Source: Aplectana chamaeleonis
Lineage: Eukaryota > Nematoda > Chromadorea > Rhabditida > Cosmocercidae
Assembly: GCA_029168955.1 (NCBI GenBank)
Contig: JAPDOI010000174.1
Span: forward strand, 1,102,001-1,166,000
Direction: 5' to 3'
DNA length: 64,000 nt
The notes under the pieces are model-generated. The model was not told where the DNA came from. It saw nothing but the letters and a program-made list of their open reading frames with translations, and did no database searches. Position 1 is the stretch's first letter; the number at the start of each line of letters is the position of its first letter. Shown here in pieces: positions 1-10,826 of the stretch. Made by a program: the position numbers and the translations under genes.

Positions 1-846
1 TTTCAGATATTTGCGGCTATATTCTTCTTCCCTAGTGCAATCCCAATAATTCGCATCTATCGCTCCGGTACGTTTTCTTTTTAGTCTCCTTGAATAACCG
101 CCGTAGAATTAGAAGCTTCGTCGCTGCTGGTTGCGGACAGAGAAATTGATTTGGCGGCAACTCATGTTTACGGTTTTTTTTCATCATTTCATTGCTTCGA
201 TAGCGGAACGGGCCGTTTTTCCAACTAGTTTAGTGCTAAAACTGGAGTACTGATTATTCCATTATTGTCTCGAAGATGATTGCAGGTGTTCTGAGCTTTT
301 TCTCTCGCACTTCAGAGCACACATATCTGAAGCGATTTCTTCTGTATATCCGAGAAATTACAGCGAGTCACACACAATGTCTCATTCCTGACGGCCTTCG
401 TATCGCTTCAAAGAAGGTGATGAACTGAATGCCTAGAAGGCTTGACGGATTAGATGTGGAAGTTAGGGTTTGCGCGAGAATCCTCTTAGAGCGTAAAAGC
501 GACGAAAAGAATTTTTTTTTGCTGTCGATTGGGTTGCTGGGTCCGCAATCAGCAGTGACGAAGCATTCAATTTTACGGTGAAGACCACAAAACAATCAGA
601 AACAGCACATTGGGAACGGTACCGATAATTTCGTCGATTCGAAACGCTGGTGCTATCCGCCCGGGTCATGGCGGGTTGCGACTGCGATTCGTTCACATAC
701 ATCTCACTGGGGCGCCCCACCTTTTCGCCTAAAGGTTCTAAAAGCTCTCAAAATATGCTTTAAATGTGGTGCTCTGTTTTAACACCCTGTATGCCACTTC
801 ACTTTGATCCTACCTATCCGCCGCCGGTAACTGCGCGTTGAAAACA
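1..846. other. No gene recognised
   Basis: Two short overlapping minus-strand open frames (368-595 and 463-720) lie here without splice signals, family motifs or composition that would support them. I see no transposon ends or repeats in this stretch. Confidence 0.4.
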
Positions 847-1000
847 GGACAGGGGCCCTTTACACACCGAGGGAGGAGTTGTCCCGCCTTTCGCGGCTCT
901 AATTCCACTCGGGACCACTTCGCTCGCGTTGAGTGGCGTGACGTTTCAAACTGCAAAAACGGGACAGCTCCTCCCTCGGTGTGTAGAGAGCCCCTGTCCC
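847..1000. repeat. Foldback (inverted-repeat) element
   Basis: A 40-bp arm at 847-886 (GGACAGGGGCCCTTTACACA...) is repeated inverted at 960-1000 (...CCCCTGTCCC), around a 73-bp centre. GC-rich partial palindromes continue on both sides (CCGCCGCCGG at about 820; the hairpin CCGCCGCG...CGCGGCGG at 1007-1040). It looks like a small palindromic MITE. No target duplication could be fixed. Confidence 0.6.
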
Positions 1001-2169
1001 ATTTAAAACCGCCGCGCGCGTGGCATACCCGACGCGGCGGTTAAGGCGTCGCGCGCGCCGTTTCGCATTAGGTCGCGCTCACGAACAGCAAGGAATTGAG
1101 CCAAATCAAGTTATTCGTTCGCAAGGTAAAAATTAGAGAATAAATGCTGTAATAAAGTACAATTCGCCGTATTTAACTCACAAATAGATGGCATAGTACA
1201 CATAATTGGGGCTAGATAAGACGATAATGAGGAATTTCTAAATATTACGAGCAACTACCACTCAACCCATGGTCAAGCAAATCAGTCTAGGATTTCGAAA
1301 AGAAACTACCTGTCATTGTTGGAAAGTTCTATCCAGTTAGGCCTTCAAGAAACTCTAAACATCTCTTTTTTTGATTCTGTTGGTCAAAACATTATTTTAG
1401 GATAACATACGTAATGGACTGTTTGCTAGGCTGAACACCAATTGAAAGTTCCGTTCTCAGGTTCCTAAACAAGATTCGCGTAGGTTTCAGTACGTCCATC
1501 GCAGACGATGATTAGGATGCGACTATAACTTTGCCTCATAAACCACGAAATCCTTTGGAATGGTTAGAGAAAGAGAGCGAGTGATTCTTGATCTAAAGCT
1601 CGGAGAGCCATCTAGAATAGTTTCGAGATTGTTTTTCGACGCTTAGGGACTATAAAGGTATTTCTGAGACCTTAGCCGGTGCTGTGTAGAATGAAAAAAA
1701 TCTAGACTGACATGAAAGAGCCATATCGTTCCTGGTTTTCCCCCAGGTAGACTGCTGGAAATGTTTGTGGAGAATGTCAAAGCACCCAAGTTTACACTCG
1801 AAACACAATCTGAATACTCGAGTCCTGTGAGGGGTGAGATCCAAGGAGATATGTGCACACGTGACGCAGCCGCAACGCGAAGTGAGCTGGGACGAATAGA
1901 CAGAATGCTTAACTTTTCTAGTGTCTCCTATTACCCACGAAGGCTTAGGAAACCCATCATGACCGTGAGCATGCAAACCATCTTCTAGATAACTAGAACC
2001 ATCAATCTTCAGTGAGATTCCTACAAAATCAAACCATCCATTGCTACGCCGTGCTTGTTGCGGCATGGTTAACACAAAATTACTTGTATTTTTGTGTTCA
2101 AAAAATGGCTTGTACACAGCGAAACGGGGTGATGTTTCCACCACTTGATGGGGTTCCCGTTCTCTCGCG
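1001..2169. other. No supported gene
   Basis: Contains a 164-codon open frame on the minus strand (1650-2144) and a shorter one on plus (1761-1988). Neither shows a recognisable domain, and both are uninterrupted by any splice structure I could support. The rest is AT-rich unique-looking sequence. Confidence 0.35.
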
Positions 2170-2262
2170 TCTCTAGCGTGATGTTTCCACCATTTGATGG
2201 GGTTTCCACCATTTCTCCTTCGACGAGAACACCATCAAATGATGGAAACATCACGCTAGAGA
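2170..2262. repeat. 31-bp near-perfect hairpin
   Basis: Arm 2170-2200 (TCTCTAGCGTGATGTTTCCA...) pairs with 2232-2262 with one mismatch and a 31-nt loop. A third, direct partial copy of the arm (GTGATGTTTCCACCACTTGATGGGG) lies just upstream at about 2130-2154, so the motif GATGTTTCCACCAyTTGATGG occurs three times in 140 bp. Confidence 0.65.
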
Positions 2263-2393
2263 TCTTCCATTTATTGCTCAACAGTTCCTGAATACTGTGT
2301 GGCACCGGCCGGGTCAATAGATTGCGAAACAATTTAAAGGTAAGCAAATAGTGGATTGGTTTTACGTCTTCTTCTTATAATTTGTATATTCAG

Positions 2394-2657
2394 TTTTGCT
2401 GGACTCATTTTCGGCAACAAACGCAGAGGCTGGCTCTTTGGTGGGAATGCCAGGACGCTCCTCATGATGAAGGCTCACACATGTGAAGTGAATAAAAGGT
2501 GAGTAGAACGTGAAAATCCCATGGTGTTACGTTTAGATAATTCCACTTTATTTTCAGGCTCTCTCGTTTCTGGACTGAGGAGTACGCAGCATGCAATGGG
2601 GATACTATGGATGCTGATGACAGCTCAGAAGAGAGCGAAAGCGAATATCTGGAGTGA
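2394..2657 (+). CDS. Candidate 3' end of a two-exon host gene with acidic tail (unknown function)
   Basis: I do not recognise the family. Two exons can be joined: 2394-2498 and 2558-2657. The first acceptor is tatattcag|T, the donor AAAAG|gtgagt, the second acceptor tattttcag|G, and the intron is 59 bp. The joined frame reads ...GLIFGNKRRGWLFGGNARTL..., then after the intron LSRFWTEEYAACNGDTMDAD followed by an Asp/Ser/Glu-rich end (DDSSEESESEYLE) and stop TGA at 2655-2657. An AATAAA signal follows at 2737-2742, about 80 bp after the stop. Seen: canonical splice sites, frame continuity across the junction, acidic low-complexity C-terminus and polyadenylation signal. Inferred: a real terminal fragment of a host protein. 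No upstream exon could be found in 2200-2390, so the gene may be a truncated copy or have a distant upstream exon. Chance splice pairing is the main alternative. Confidence 0.42.
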
Positions 2658-2872
2658 ATGAGGCATTTATAGGAAGAAATCGTGCAACAAATACAGATGA
2701 TGAAATTGAAAATTTTTGATGTGATCGAAAATATTATGAATAAATGGATTCTGATAAAAAAATTCAGCCTCTAACGTATGTGTGAAAACATGAACAGCTT
2801 TTCAAGCGCGAGCAGGAAATAGTATCTTCAGTTCAGACCGTATGCTGCAAAATTGTGGGATGGACCTTCTCC

Positions 2873-3340
2873 AATAGTTTTTTCTTGTTGTATCCGGCTC
2901 ATTATCCGAATCGAGTATCCGAATCCGAGTGATCGAAAAAACGCCAAATCCGAATCGAACCGAAATCCGATTCACCGAAAAAACGCCAAATCCGAACCGA
3001 ACCGAAATCCGATTCACCGAAAAACGCCAAATCCGAATCGAACCGAAATCCGAATCACCGAAAAAAGACCAAATCCGAATCGAACCGAAATCCGATTCAC
3101 CGAAAAAACGCCAAATCCGAACCGAACCGAAATCCGATTCACCGAAAAACGCCAAATCCGAATCGAACCGAAATCCGAATCACCGAAAAAAGACCAAATC
3201 CGAATCGAACCGAAATCCGATTCACCGAAAAAACGCCAAATCCGAATCGAACCGAAATACGATTCACCGAAAAAAACCGTTTTTCGGATCAGCCCGAAAT
3301 CCGATTATCCGAAATTTTTTGCCTCGGATCCAATGTATAG
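2873..3340. repeat. L-type element made mainly of a 42-bp tandem array (ATCCGAAT-rich)
   Basis: About nine units of 42 bp (occasionally 41) run from 2925 to 3290. Each contains CGCCAAATCCGAATCGAACC followed by GAAATCCGATTCACCGAAAA. Units alternate between GAATCG/GAACCG and GATTC/GAATC variants, suggesting a higher-order repeat. The right border CCAATGTATAG is followed by TA (3341-3342). It resembles the end of the intact L element at 31683-32865 (AAGTATAG|TA). The left border near 2873 is approximate. The open frames on both strands follow from a unit length divisible by three, not from coding. Confidence 0.7.
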
Positions 3341-3342
3341 TA

Positions 3343-3435
3343 AGTTAGCGTTATCGGCTAACCGCAACCGTTATCAGTTATTTTTAGGCTTGCTGACTTA
3401 CTGATAACGACCGCGGTTAGCCGATGACGCTAACT
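3343..3435. repeat. 93-bp perfect-ended foldback MITE, TA target
   Basis: AGTTAGCGTTATCGGCTAAC at the left end is inverted at the right end (GTTAGCCGATGACGCTAACT), with TA on both sides (3341-3342 and 3436-3437). The two arms of about 40 bp nearly touch, so the element is essentially one hairpin. It abuts the L-type array and shares its right TA. Confidence 0.65.
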
Positions 3436-3731
3436 TACCGCTGAAAATGCTTTGATGAATCCGGCTTCAGATGTTTTCCCAATTTCTTGGTAGCGCGAAG
3501 GATTCTGCAAAGCTTCACGTATACCATAACCTTTAGCCAATACGATGAGATTTGAATTATCACCGAAATAACTGAAAACGGCAGAGAAAAAATGAAAAAA
3601 TCTCACCGTCTCTAAGCATGATCGCCGGTCATACGGACGACTGGACGGTGGTCACGCGAAAGTCGATGGCTGTCGCATGGGGTGGGAGAGCGGGCTCACC
3701 ACAGACCGCGCTGCCGTGGTCCATTACTGTA

Positions 3732-5379
3732 CAATACCGCTCGTAGGATTTGGTCAGAAGGCGCGCAAGGTCGGGTTTTAGCGTCTTTTTCGTCTTTTTC
3801 CTATAACTCGATTCAAAGTCAACTTTGAGCGAAACTGGAGCGATATTCGTGATCCTGGCATTGAGGGCTATGCATTGGTATAGCCATTATTAGGATTTCG
3901 TTTTGAACTAACGAAATTTCGCAGGCAGCGGATACTGTATACTACAGTGTCATTGAGAGGGGGGCTCGGCGTCCACTGTCTGCGTCCCCCTATGCGGCTG
4001 CTCTCTGCAGTCTCTGCGTCACACGCACTCTTTCTTCATGCAGTTTCTTTGCCTGTCCTCAGCCCTCATTCCATCCAGCCAGCTGCCAGCGACGGAATGT
4101 GCGCCTGTACACACGTGCCGGCTTGCCCAACTAATCCATCGGCCCCATTTAGGGCCACAACTGATGAACTCAGTGAATCGAGTCGAATCGAAAGTTTTCA
4201 TTGCATGTGGTCTCAAAGAGATCGACACGTGCCAGAGACCAGGTTTTCTGAAAATTTTGAATTCCCTTGAAATCCCGAGATTTGTGATTTTCTGAGAGAG
4301 GATGCAATTTGCACGCATTGGCAGCGCCGCTCGATTGAGGCAGATCACAGATGATTTTTCCCTATTTCTCTGACGAATTTTTGATTTTTCTTTCGATGTT
4401 TTATGGCTTTTCAGTTTGAATACAAGACGCAGAATTTTAGACAACAAAAGAAAAGTCGTCGGCGAAACTAGAAAAACTCGTCTGTTATCTATTTCACGCG
4501 CGCGGCGCGACAGCCCGCGCCGCTCTAGCTGGCTCATTTTGTGGAAGATTGGCTGTAACTTGGTCGCTGGCACGTGTCGATCTCTTCATGAGAGAAATGG
4601 CGTAATGCCTTAAAGACAGCGTTATTATCAGATTCGATTAGATTTTCAACGTTCAACTTCTACAGTAAAAAAACATGGTAAAGAAATGCCGAGTTCCGAG
4701 TTCTCAATTATTGCTGAATCCCTTGAGCTCCTCGGAAAACGACGCTTCCTTCGAAATTCAGATTTTTATGTCCCTGAAAAATATGAATTCTTTTCAAAAC
4801 ACTTCAAATTTTATTACTGACTTCATCACCCTTGTCTTTGCCTAAGGACTCATAATGAATTGTATATAATTGTATCACAACAATCACTGTAGACAGAATT
4901 TTTATTAGACCACATGCAATGAAAACTTTCGATTCGACTCGATTCACTGAGTTCATCAGTTGTGGCCCTAAATGGGGCCGATGGATTAGTTGGGCAAGCC
5001 GGCACGTGTGTACAGGCGCCCACTCCGTCGCTGGCAGCTGGTCGGATGGAATGAGGGCTGAGGACAGGCAAAGAAACTGCATGAAGAACGAGTGCGTGTG
5101 ACGCAGAGAGTGCAGAGAGCAGCCGCATGGGGGGACGCAGACAGTGGACGCCGAGCCCCCCTCTCCATGACACTGTAGTATACAGTATCCGCTGCCTGCG
5201 AAATTTCGTTAGTTCAAAACGAAATCCTAATAATGGCTATACCAATGCATAGCCCTCAATGCCAGGATCACGAATATCGCTCCAGTTTCGCTCAAAGTTG
5301 ACTTTGAATCGGGTTATAGGAAAAAGACGCTAAAACCCGACCTTGCGCGCCTTCTGACCAAATCCTACGAGCGGTATTG
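3732..5379. mobile_element. J-type foldback element (CAATACCGC ends, arms about 485 bp)
   Basis: The left arm (3732 to about 4215) is repeated inverted at the right (about 4912-5379) with very few differences. One difference is a short indel near TTTTTCGTCTTTTTCC. Ends are TA|CAATACCGCTCGTAGGATTT... and ...CGAGCGGTATTG|TA, giving a TA target duplication at 3730-3731 and 5380-5381. The spacer of about 700 bp has no transposase; it holds a nested inverted-repeat element at 4217-4585. Open frames in the arms are mirror images of each other and are not genes. Probably a non-autonomous Tc1/mariner-like foldback element. A relative with the same terminal motif is at 34359-38147. Confidence 0.75.
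4217..4585. repeat. Nested inverted-repeat MITE inside the J element
   Basis: AGAGATCGACACGTGCCAGA at 4217 is inverted at 4561-4585 (GGTCGCTGGCACGTGTCGATCTCT), about 25 bp with one or two mismatches. It sits in the spacer between the two long arms of the J element. No duplication is clear. Confidence 0.5.
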
Positions 5380-6404
5380 TAGCAGCGTGTGCGGGTGAAA
5401 AGGGGCCTTGTGCACTTTCGAATAAAGGCAGTATAAATCTAGCAAAGCATAGACGAGAATCTGCGCCAGTTTTTCTTCTTCAGACGAGCTCATCTGGGGC
5501 TGCGCTATCCTCCTGCGTGCTGGCTTTGATTCTAAATGATTACCGCAATCGACTCGAATTACGGAGTCAATCAACACTGATGTTCAGAAACAGTGTAAAG
5601 ACATTATTCGAGTAGGTTAAATGCCCATATTACCAACCCTTTCGAAAAGAAATCCACCTGAACCTTTGAACAATTTCAGAATGTACACAGTATTCCTTGA
5701 AATCGATGGCTGTGTTTCGAAATGTCTGGTGAAACCAATGTTTCAGAGCCTTGATATATTGGTCGACAATCATCCAGATTCTAAAGATCTTGAGGTATTC
5801 AATCTTGCTGGTAGTATTCTCTGTCATGCAGTAGAGTCGCTTTTTTCACAATGAGGCTTTCACAGACTGACATGTCAGGTTTCCTAGTTGAATGAAAAGG
5901 ATGATCTGCACTTCCCTTGTATTTCGGAGCGAACTTTACTAGGGTGCATCGCATGTGTGCGCGCGCTTATGTTGCTTACCCTGCTCCTCACACTCTTTCG
6001 CTGTCTCTGCCCCTGCTCCACTCACGGACGCAAAAGAACGACGATAATTTTGCATAAAATAGGCAACGTAATTTATGAAAAGGCGAAATCGCTTCGATTC
6101 CGAAGATTACAATAGCCATTTATTCGACAAATATTCGGAAAAATACTCAATAAACTGGTATTTGCGATCCAGCAAATGGACAGAGTTCTACTTTTTCATC
6201 AGTTATGGAAACGCTCCTACTAGCGTAATCACTGGAACCAAGGAGAGTTGGAACTATTTTTGTACTGAAGTAAAACTTAGAATTATTCGGAAAATCGATA
6301 TGTTTAGTTCGGTATACTCCACTGTTTAGTATACATTATACAAGGCGTTTCATAATTATAGCGACTCCCTCCAAAACGCTGGTATCAAGGCCCACACAAA
6401 CATT
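5380..6404. other. No supported gene
   Basis: AT-rich sequence with several short frames on both strands and no family motifs. Around 5910-6030 there is a CpG/CT-rich block (GCGCGCGC ... CTCTTTCGCTGTCTCTGCCC). Compositionally similar blocks occur at about 12000, 52120-52200, 53990-54110 and 57400-57500, possibly a degenerate dispersed repeat. Confidence 0.35.
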
Positions 6405-6545
6405 CATTGAATGGCATGGTTACCGTTGATCTCAGCGCACCTGAAAGCCTTTGTTCGCAAAATTGGACAGAAAACTGTAGAGAAACAAGAATTATCTGAT
6501 ACTTCGCCTTCAAAATGGTCGTTGCACAATTATAGTGACACTTCA
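6405..6545. repeat. Dispersed repeat, inverted copy at 13020-13160
   Basis: The stretch TTGATCTCAGCGCACCTGAA ... ACGAATTATCT ... CACAATTATAGTGAC matches the reverse complement of 13020-13160 over about 140 bp, with scattered substitutions. No ends or target duplications could be defined, so the class is unknown. Confidence 0.5.
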
Positions 6546-6593
6546 CATTGGAAATGCTCTTCTCGTGAATTTCTCAGAACATTTCATGCTTTA

Positions 6594-7078
6594 AAGGCAG
6601 CGTTCACTATGATTTTCGTCGACGAGTTTCTCACATAAAACCATGCGTTGGCCCCAAGTGTTACCAAAATTACGAAGAAACGGCAAGAAACGCACTGAAA
6701 CGCTTCATTTCAGTGACATTATTTTCTGGCCTGGACTAGTTGTCCGGTTGTATGAACATGTTCTCGGTGATTGTCACCGGTGAAAAATGGGGCTAATCGA
6801 AAGAAGAACAAAATTCTATCTAGAACAGTATTAGTTGGGGCCCGAAGCAAAGAACGAAGCAACAGAAAGCGGATAATCGTGAAGGACGGGTCCGCAAAAG
6901 ATTTCATTGTCACAACGAACAGTTCCAGTGAGCGTAAAGGGGCGGGGTGAGAGTAAAGGATTTCGTGTCCCGTTGGTGCGTTTTTCTCAAATTCTTCTTC
7001 ATTTCAGTTTCATCCGGGGGCCAAACAAGCGATTTAGCGAATAATCTCAAAATTGAAGATTATCGTGAACGTTGCCTT
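6594..7078 (+). mobile_element. MITE family B
   Basis: Starts TA|AAGGCAGCGTTCACTATGAT and ends ...GATTATCGTGAACGTTGCCTT|TA, 485 bp. The interior has the family B signature: TCACCGGTGAAAAATGGG, a region reading TTGTGACAATGAAATC on the minus strand, and a 3' part GGGGGCCA...GCGAATAATCTC. TA duplication on both sides. No coding capacity. Confidence 0.8.
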
Positions 7079-7124
7079 TAAGTAAGGTATAAGTAGAGGC
7101 ATTCATTCTTAACATATTCCGATC

Positions 7125-8617
7125 ATGGCGCACGGTACAGTACTCTCTGAGGGCGGGAAGATCCAGGTTCTTGTGCTGCACAAGGCTGGCCTGAGCGCTA
7201 GAAGGATTTCAGGGGCAACTGATCGTCACCGGGCCACAGTTCACCGATTCCTGCGCGACACTGACAATGAGTTGTGTGGTTGTAATATAGGCACTGGCTG
7301 ACCCAGAACGCTCTCTGGTCAGAACAGACGCCGAATAGGACTTGTATCGAACTCAGCCATCGCGGTAAATGAAGTCGGAACTTCAATTTCGGCGCCAGTG
7401 TCCAAGACGACAGTGTGCAGGGCAATAAAACGCAACCCACACATCATCAACTTTGTTGTGTTCAGCATCGCCTCTTTACTACTACTCGCGATAAAAATCG
7501 CTAAAAAAGGCACTACTCGCGATAAAAATCGCTTTTCTGTTTTTTTGCCTATCTTGAAACCGATCCCATTCTGATTCCAATGATGCTTCTGGAATCGTAC
7601 AAGACCTTCTGGGAATGGAGTTATGATCCCTCAAAAATTGAGCTAGGGAGAAGGTGGACGGGTTGTCCAAGGCTTGTAACTTCCGTCTTTTGCAGCCAAT
7701 GAGTGCGAGCTGACCTGAGTAAAGATAGAAGTTGAGAATGAAGGGAAGAACGGGGCTTTTGATCGGAAACCATCGCTCAACTCACGATTTCGAGTGTTCC
7801 TTTGTTCATGTCGAGGGGCGGGAGGAGGCGGGACTTGCCCACAATGGCGGGGTTTTCCCACTTTTCTAAGCCGTTTTGCGGCTCCTGGGTAGCTTTTCGT
7901 CCCGTTTTTTCGACGCTGTTCTGCTTCTGAGAGCCACGAGAAGCGTTTGTCATGGAAAATTCGAGGATGAAGTTTATCGCGAACAGTGCCTTTAAGTCGC
8001 ACAAGGCAGCACGACTTCAACTCGCCGAAAAGAACATGGCGGCTGACTCGTCTATGGTAAGCGGTAATTCAACTGAGGTTTCTCCGGAGTATATATTGTG
8101 TTTAGGTGATTTTTTCGGACGAGAAAAAGTGTAAACTGGATGGACCCGATGTATAAACAACTATTGGCGAGATCTTTGCAAGGAGCCGAGGTACTTCGCC
8201 AAACGGAACTTTTGTCTTGGTAGTCTTGCGGTGTGGGGTGGCTTCTATGAGGGCGGTACCCTTCAGATAGTCTTAACTTCCACTCGAATGAATTCCACCG
8301 TTTACCAAGAAGAGTTTCAAACTTGCCTCCTGCCTGTGCTAGCCCGACTTCAGCATGATGGTCTCGTTTTCCAGCAAGACAACGCGCCAACTCATGCAAG
8401 TCGCTCCACTAAGACGTGGTTGAAGAAACATAATGTTACGGTTATTGACTGGCCAGCCTGTTCCCCTGACGTAAATTTCATTGAGAATATCTGGGGAATC
8501 TTGTTTCGTTGAATATACGGTGGAGGCAAGACGAACGAGTCAGTTGAGGAACTCAAGAGAGCCGTATTCAATGCCTTGAACAACTTGGACACAGGATTGC
8601 TTAAGCAGCGTCCATAT
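7125..8617 (+). pseudogene. Tc1-like transposase pseudogene (interrupted by MITE A and hAT1)
   Basis: A Tc1/mariner-type DDE transposase relic. The ATG at 7125 opens MAHGTVLSEGGKIQVLVLHK, a helix-turn-helix start, continuing RRISGATDRHRATVHRFLRD. The middle is interrupted by a family A MITE (about 7506-7992). Coding similarity resumes near 8110 with VIFSDEKKCKLDGPD (first catalytic Asp region), breaks by stop and frameshift, then runs 8231-8512 as VWGGFYEGG...LVFQQDNAPTHASRS (second Asp) and WPACSPDVNFIENIWGILF (third acidic residue, Glu). A stop at 8510 and loss of frame follow. The 3' end (LLKQRPY) is split at 8617 by the hAT element and resumes at 11927 (VARARDCPKSMAIV). The terminal repeats of this Tc1 copy are no longer recognisable. 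Clearly inactive. Confidence 0.8.
7506..7992 (-). mobile_element. MITE family A, nested in the Tc1-like relic
   Basis: The left end is degraded (AAGGCACTACTCGCGATAAA, next to a second partial copy CTACTCGCGATAAAAATCG at about 7484). The right end is intact: TTTATCGCGAACAGTGCCTT|TA. The interior carries the family A signature: GGCTTGTAACTTCCGTCTTT TGCAGCCAATG...GCTGACCTGAGTAAAGA, and ATCGCTCAACTCACGATTTC. Its 3' segment from 7910 is also the uninterrupted counterpart of the site hit by the hAT element at 60041. Confidence 0.7.
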
Positions 8618-8731
8618 CAGGGGTGTGCGTTAATGAAAATTATTTTTTTCGTTAAGCGTTAATCGTTAATTTTCGGAAAAAAAACCGCGTTACCCGTTAA
8701 TGCGTTAACACGTTAATTTTGCATTTCGTTA

Positions 8732-9160
8732 AAGGCAGTGATCACGATAAAAAAAGTTATCGAAAAAACTACAGAAAACCGGTTAGATCAAAAACAGCTG
8801 AAAAACTATGAAGGTAGCGCGGTGAAAAATGCGCTAGAATTAGATTTTTTAGAGCCCAAAAATGCTAGTTCGTGCACACGTGCACAGCGCCGACGAAAAA
8901 GATCGCGGTCTCATGCCGAGCAGTTAATTGATTGAAATTCAATTTCAAGCCAGTTGATGTTCTTGATATAAGAGGTTATCGATGCCGATGATGTGGAGTG
9001 TGCTCGTCCACCATCGAAAGACAAGAAAGTTCAGGCTTCAAATTTGGCCCAAAACAGTGGTTTTTTCGCGATTTTTTCTCATAGGTCCTACTACTCGAGA
9101 CTCAGAAAAGTGTTTAGAGAGAAAAAGACGACAAGCATATTTTATCGCGACCACTGCCTT
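8732..9160 (-). mobile_element. MITE family C, nested in hAT1
   Basis: TA|AAGGCAGTGATCACGATAAA ... TTTTATCGCGACCACTGCCTT|TA, 429 bp. The interior carries the family C signature in reverse orientation: CCGATGATGTGGAGTGTGCT, AGACAAGAAAGTTCAGGCTT and GGTCCTACTACTC. TA duplication. Confidence 0.78.
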
Positions 9161-10826
9161 TAAACCATTGAAAAGAAAAACATTACCACGTCAAAAATCA
9201 ATAAATTATCAGATCTCCCATATCAATCAGTGTCATACAGAGTTTGGCGCGGGATAGGGCCCCACAGGGGGTTTTGAGCTCCGGAGATGCCTGACCTTCG
9301 GAGGAAGATCCAATCGACAATTGTGTATGTGAGTGAAAACCGCCCGGGGCAGTTTTTCACATGGGATTCGACTATGCATTGCGATTTGACTGAAATGCTG
9401 TTTTAACTGCATTGCGAGTGACGGTGTTCAATTAGGAAGCGTAGGGTGAAGTCATAGTGAAGGTTTTCCCAAAATGATAGACAAGACATATGAATCCTCA
9501 ATGTGAAGTGTCTAAAGCAATTTGCCTAGTAAATGCTGAATGATTTCTGCGAAAGATTTCTATGAGTCAGTAGAGTTGGTATTTGAGTTGAGCGTGGTCG
9601 ATTAACCCTGTACAAAAACTTTCCTCGTTTAGGATTGAGGCCGAGTACCGCTAAAATTGGTCCCGTCGGAAGTCGGCAATTTTGAAAACTAAGAGCCACG
9701 CAAGTAGTATATTTGAGTCCAGCGTGGCCGATTTATTCTATGCTGAGTTTCGGCGTCTCAAATGGACGCCGAAGACCGCTACACTGATAGAAGAGGAAGA
9801 CAAAAAACATCCAAGTTCACGAATTTAAACTAAGGTTTTAAAACTGCAGTAACTTAAGTTTCGATTAAGCTACCTGGAAGAATTCTAGCTTTAGGAAACT
9901 ACACTCTGTACCCTACCGTTTGAAGCCTACGGCACCTCTGGAGTGTGCCCTTGCGAAAATTTTCCTGGTGTGGGTTCTGCGTCATTCTTCGCGTTTTATC
10001 AGTACCCACTTTTTTCAGATGTGGACCCACAGTGCATTTTAGAGAAGAACCCACAACAGGTAAATGTTCTCAAAAGGCTCTGTTCAAATTTGCAGAAGGT
10101 CGCAGACGGTAGAGTATAAAGTCTAGCTTCTCAAAGCCAGGATTTTTCCAAATAACTAATTTACTACTTAACTTATAACCTTTTGAAAACCTACTTTTTT
10201 TGAAGACGCACGTTTTTTTCTTCGACGTTTACGAGTACAGTATAACGCCCTTCAGCGTCGATCTCACAATCAGACGGTGAAATTTCGTACGCAGGGTAAA
10301 TCAGCGACGCTTGACTGAAATATCCTACTCTCGTGACTTATAGTTTTCAAAGTTGTCGACTTCCGGCGGGACCACACCTGAGAAAGTGTGAGCTCATACA
10401 CGGTAGCAGTGTTCACCCTCCATCCTAGGTGGTGGAAGTGTATACAAAGGGTGAATAGAACCTGCTTGACTCAAATATCCTGCTATCGTGATCCGTACTT
10501 TGCATAACTATGAACTTCGGGCGGGATCGAACTCCCTTTCCCTCAAAGATCCGCATTTCATTACACAGAACAGACTGTAACCAGTTATAACGTAGTGCAC
10601 CGAAAGTTGCACATCTATTTACCGATGAGAAGCTGCTGGTCAAAGATCGATGGGCTTGAAACTCATGGCAGCACAACCGCTCTCGCTCAATCGGTGGCGA
10701 GCGTTTTTCATAGGAATTCATGCGTTTTGATCTTCTGCCGACCTCTTTTCATTGATAAGTATATACATGTACGAAATTTGCTGGACTGCACTGTACATAC
10801 ACTTTTGCACTTTCAGCCCCTCTCTA
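9161..10826. other. hAT1 interior with dispersed inverted motif
   Basis: No coding region recognised. The motif GCTTGACTCAAATATCCTGC (and variants) occurs twice on plus (about 10300, 10469) and twice inverted (about 9580, 9705). Each copy is followed by ACTTCCGGCGGGACC-like sequence. This suggests an old inverted duplication centred near 10000. Confidence 0.4.

Noticed and set aside
1650..2144. 164-codon minus-strand frame as a gene
   Set aside because: No recognisable domain, no splice partners, and an opposing plus frame of comparable quality.
2802..3404. Overlapping frames of 117-183 codons as a repeat protein
   Set aside because: Produced by the 42-bp ATCCGAAT array in all registers; no codon-level conservation signal.
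3947..5173. Frames of 85-184 codons in the J1 arms
   Set aside because: Each has a mirror-image frame in the other arm; they are sequence of a non-coding foldback element.
8738..9257. Basic frames of 65-91 codons within hAT1
   Set aside because: They coincide with the nested family C MITE and its flank, not with a transposase.
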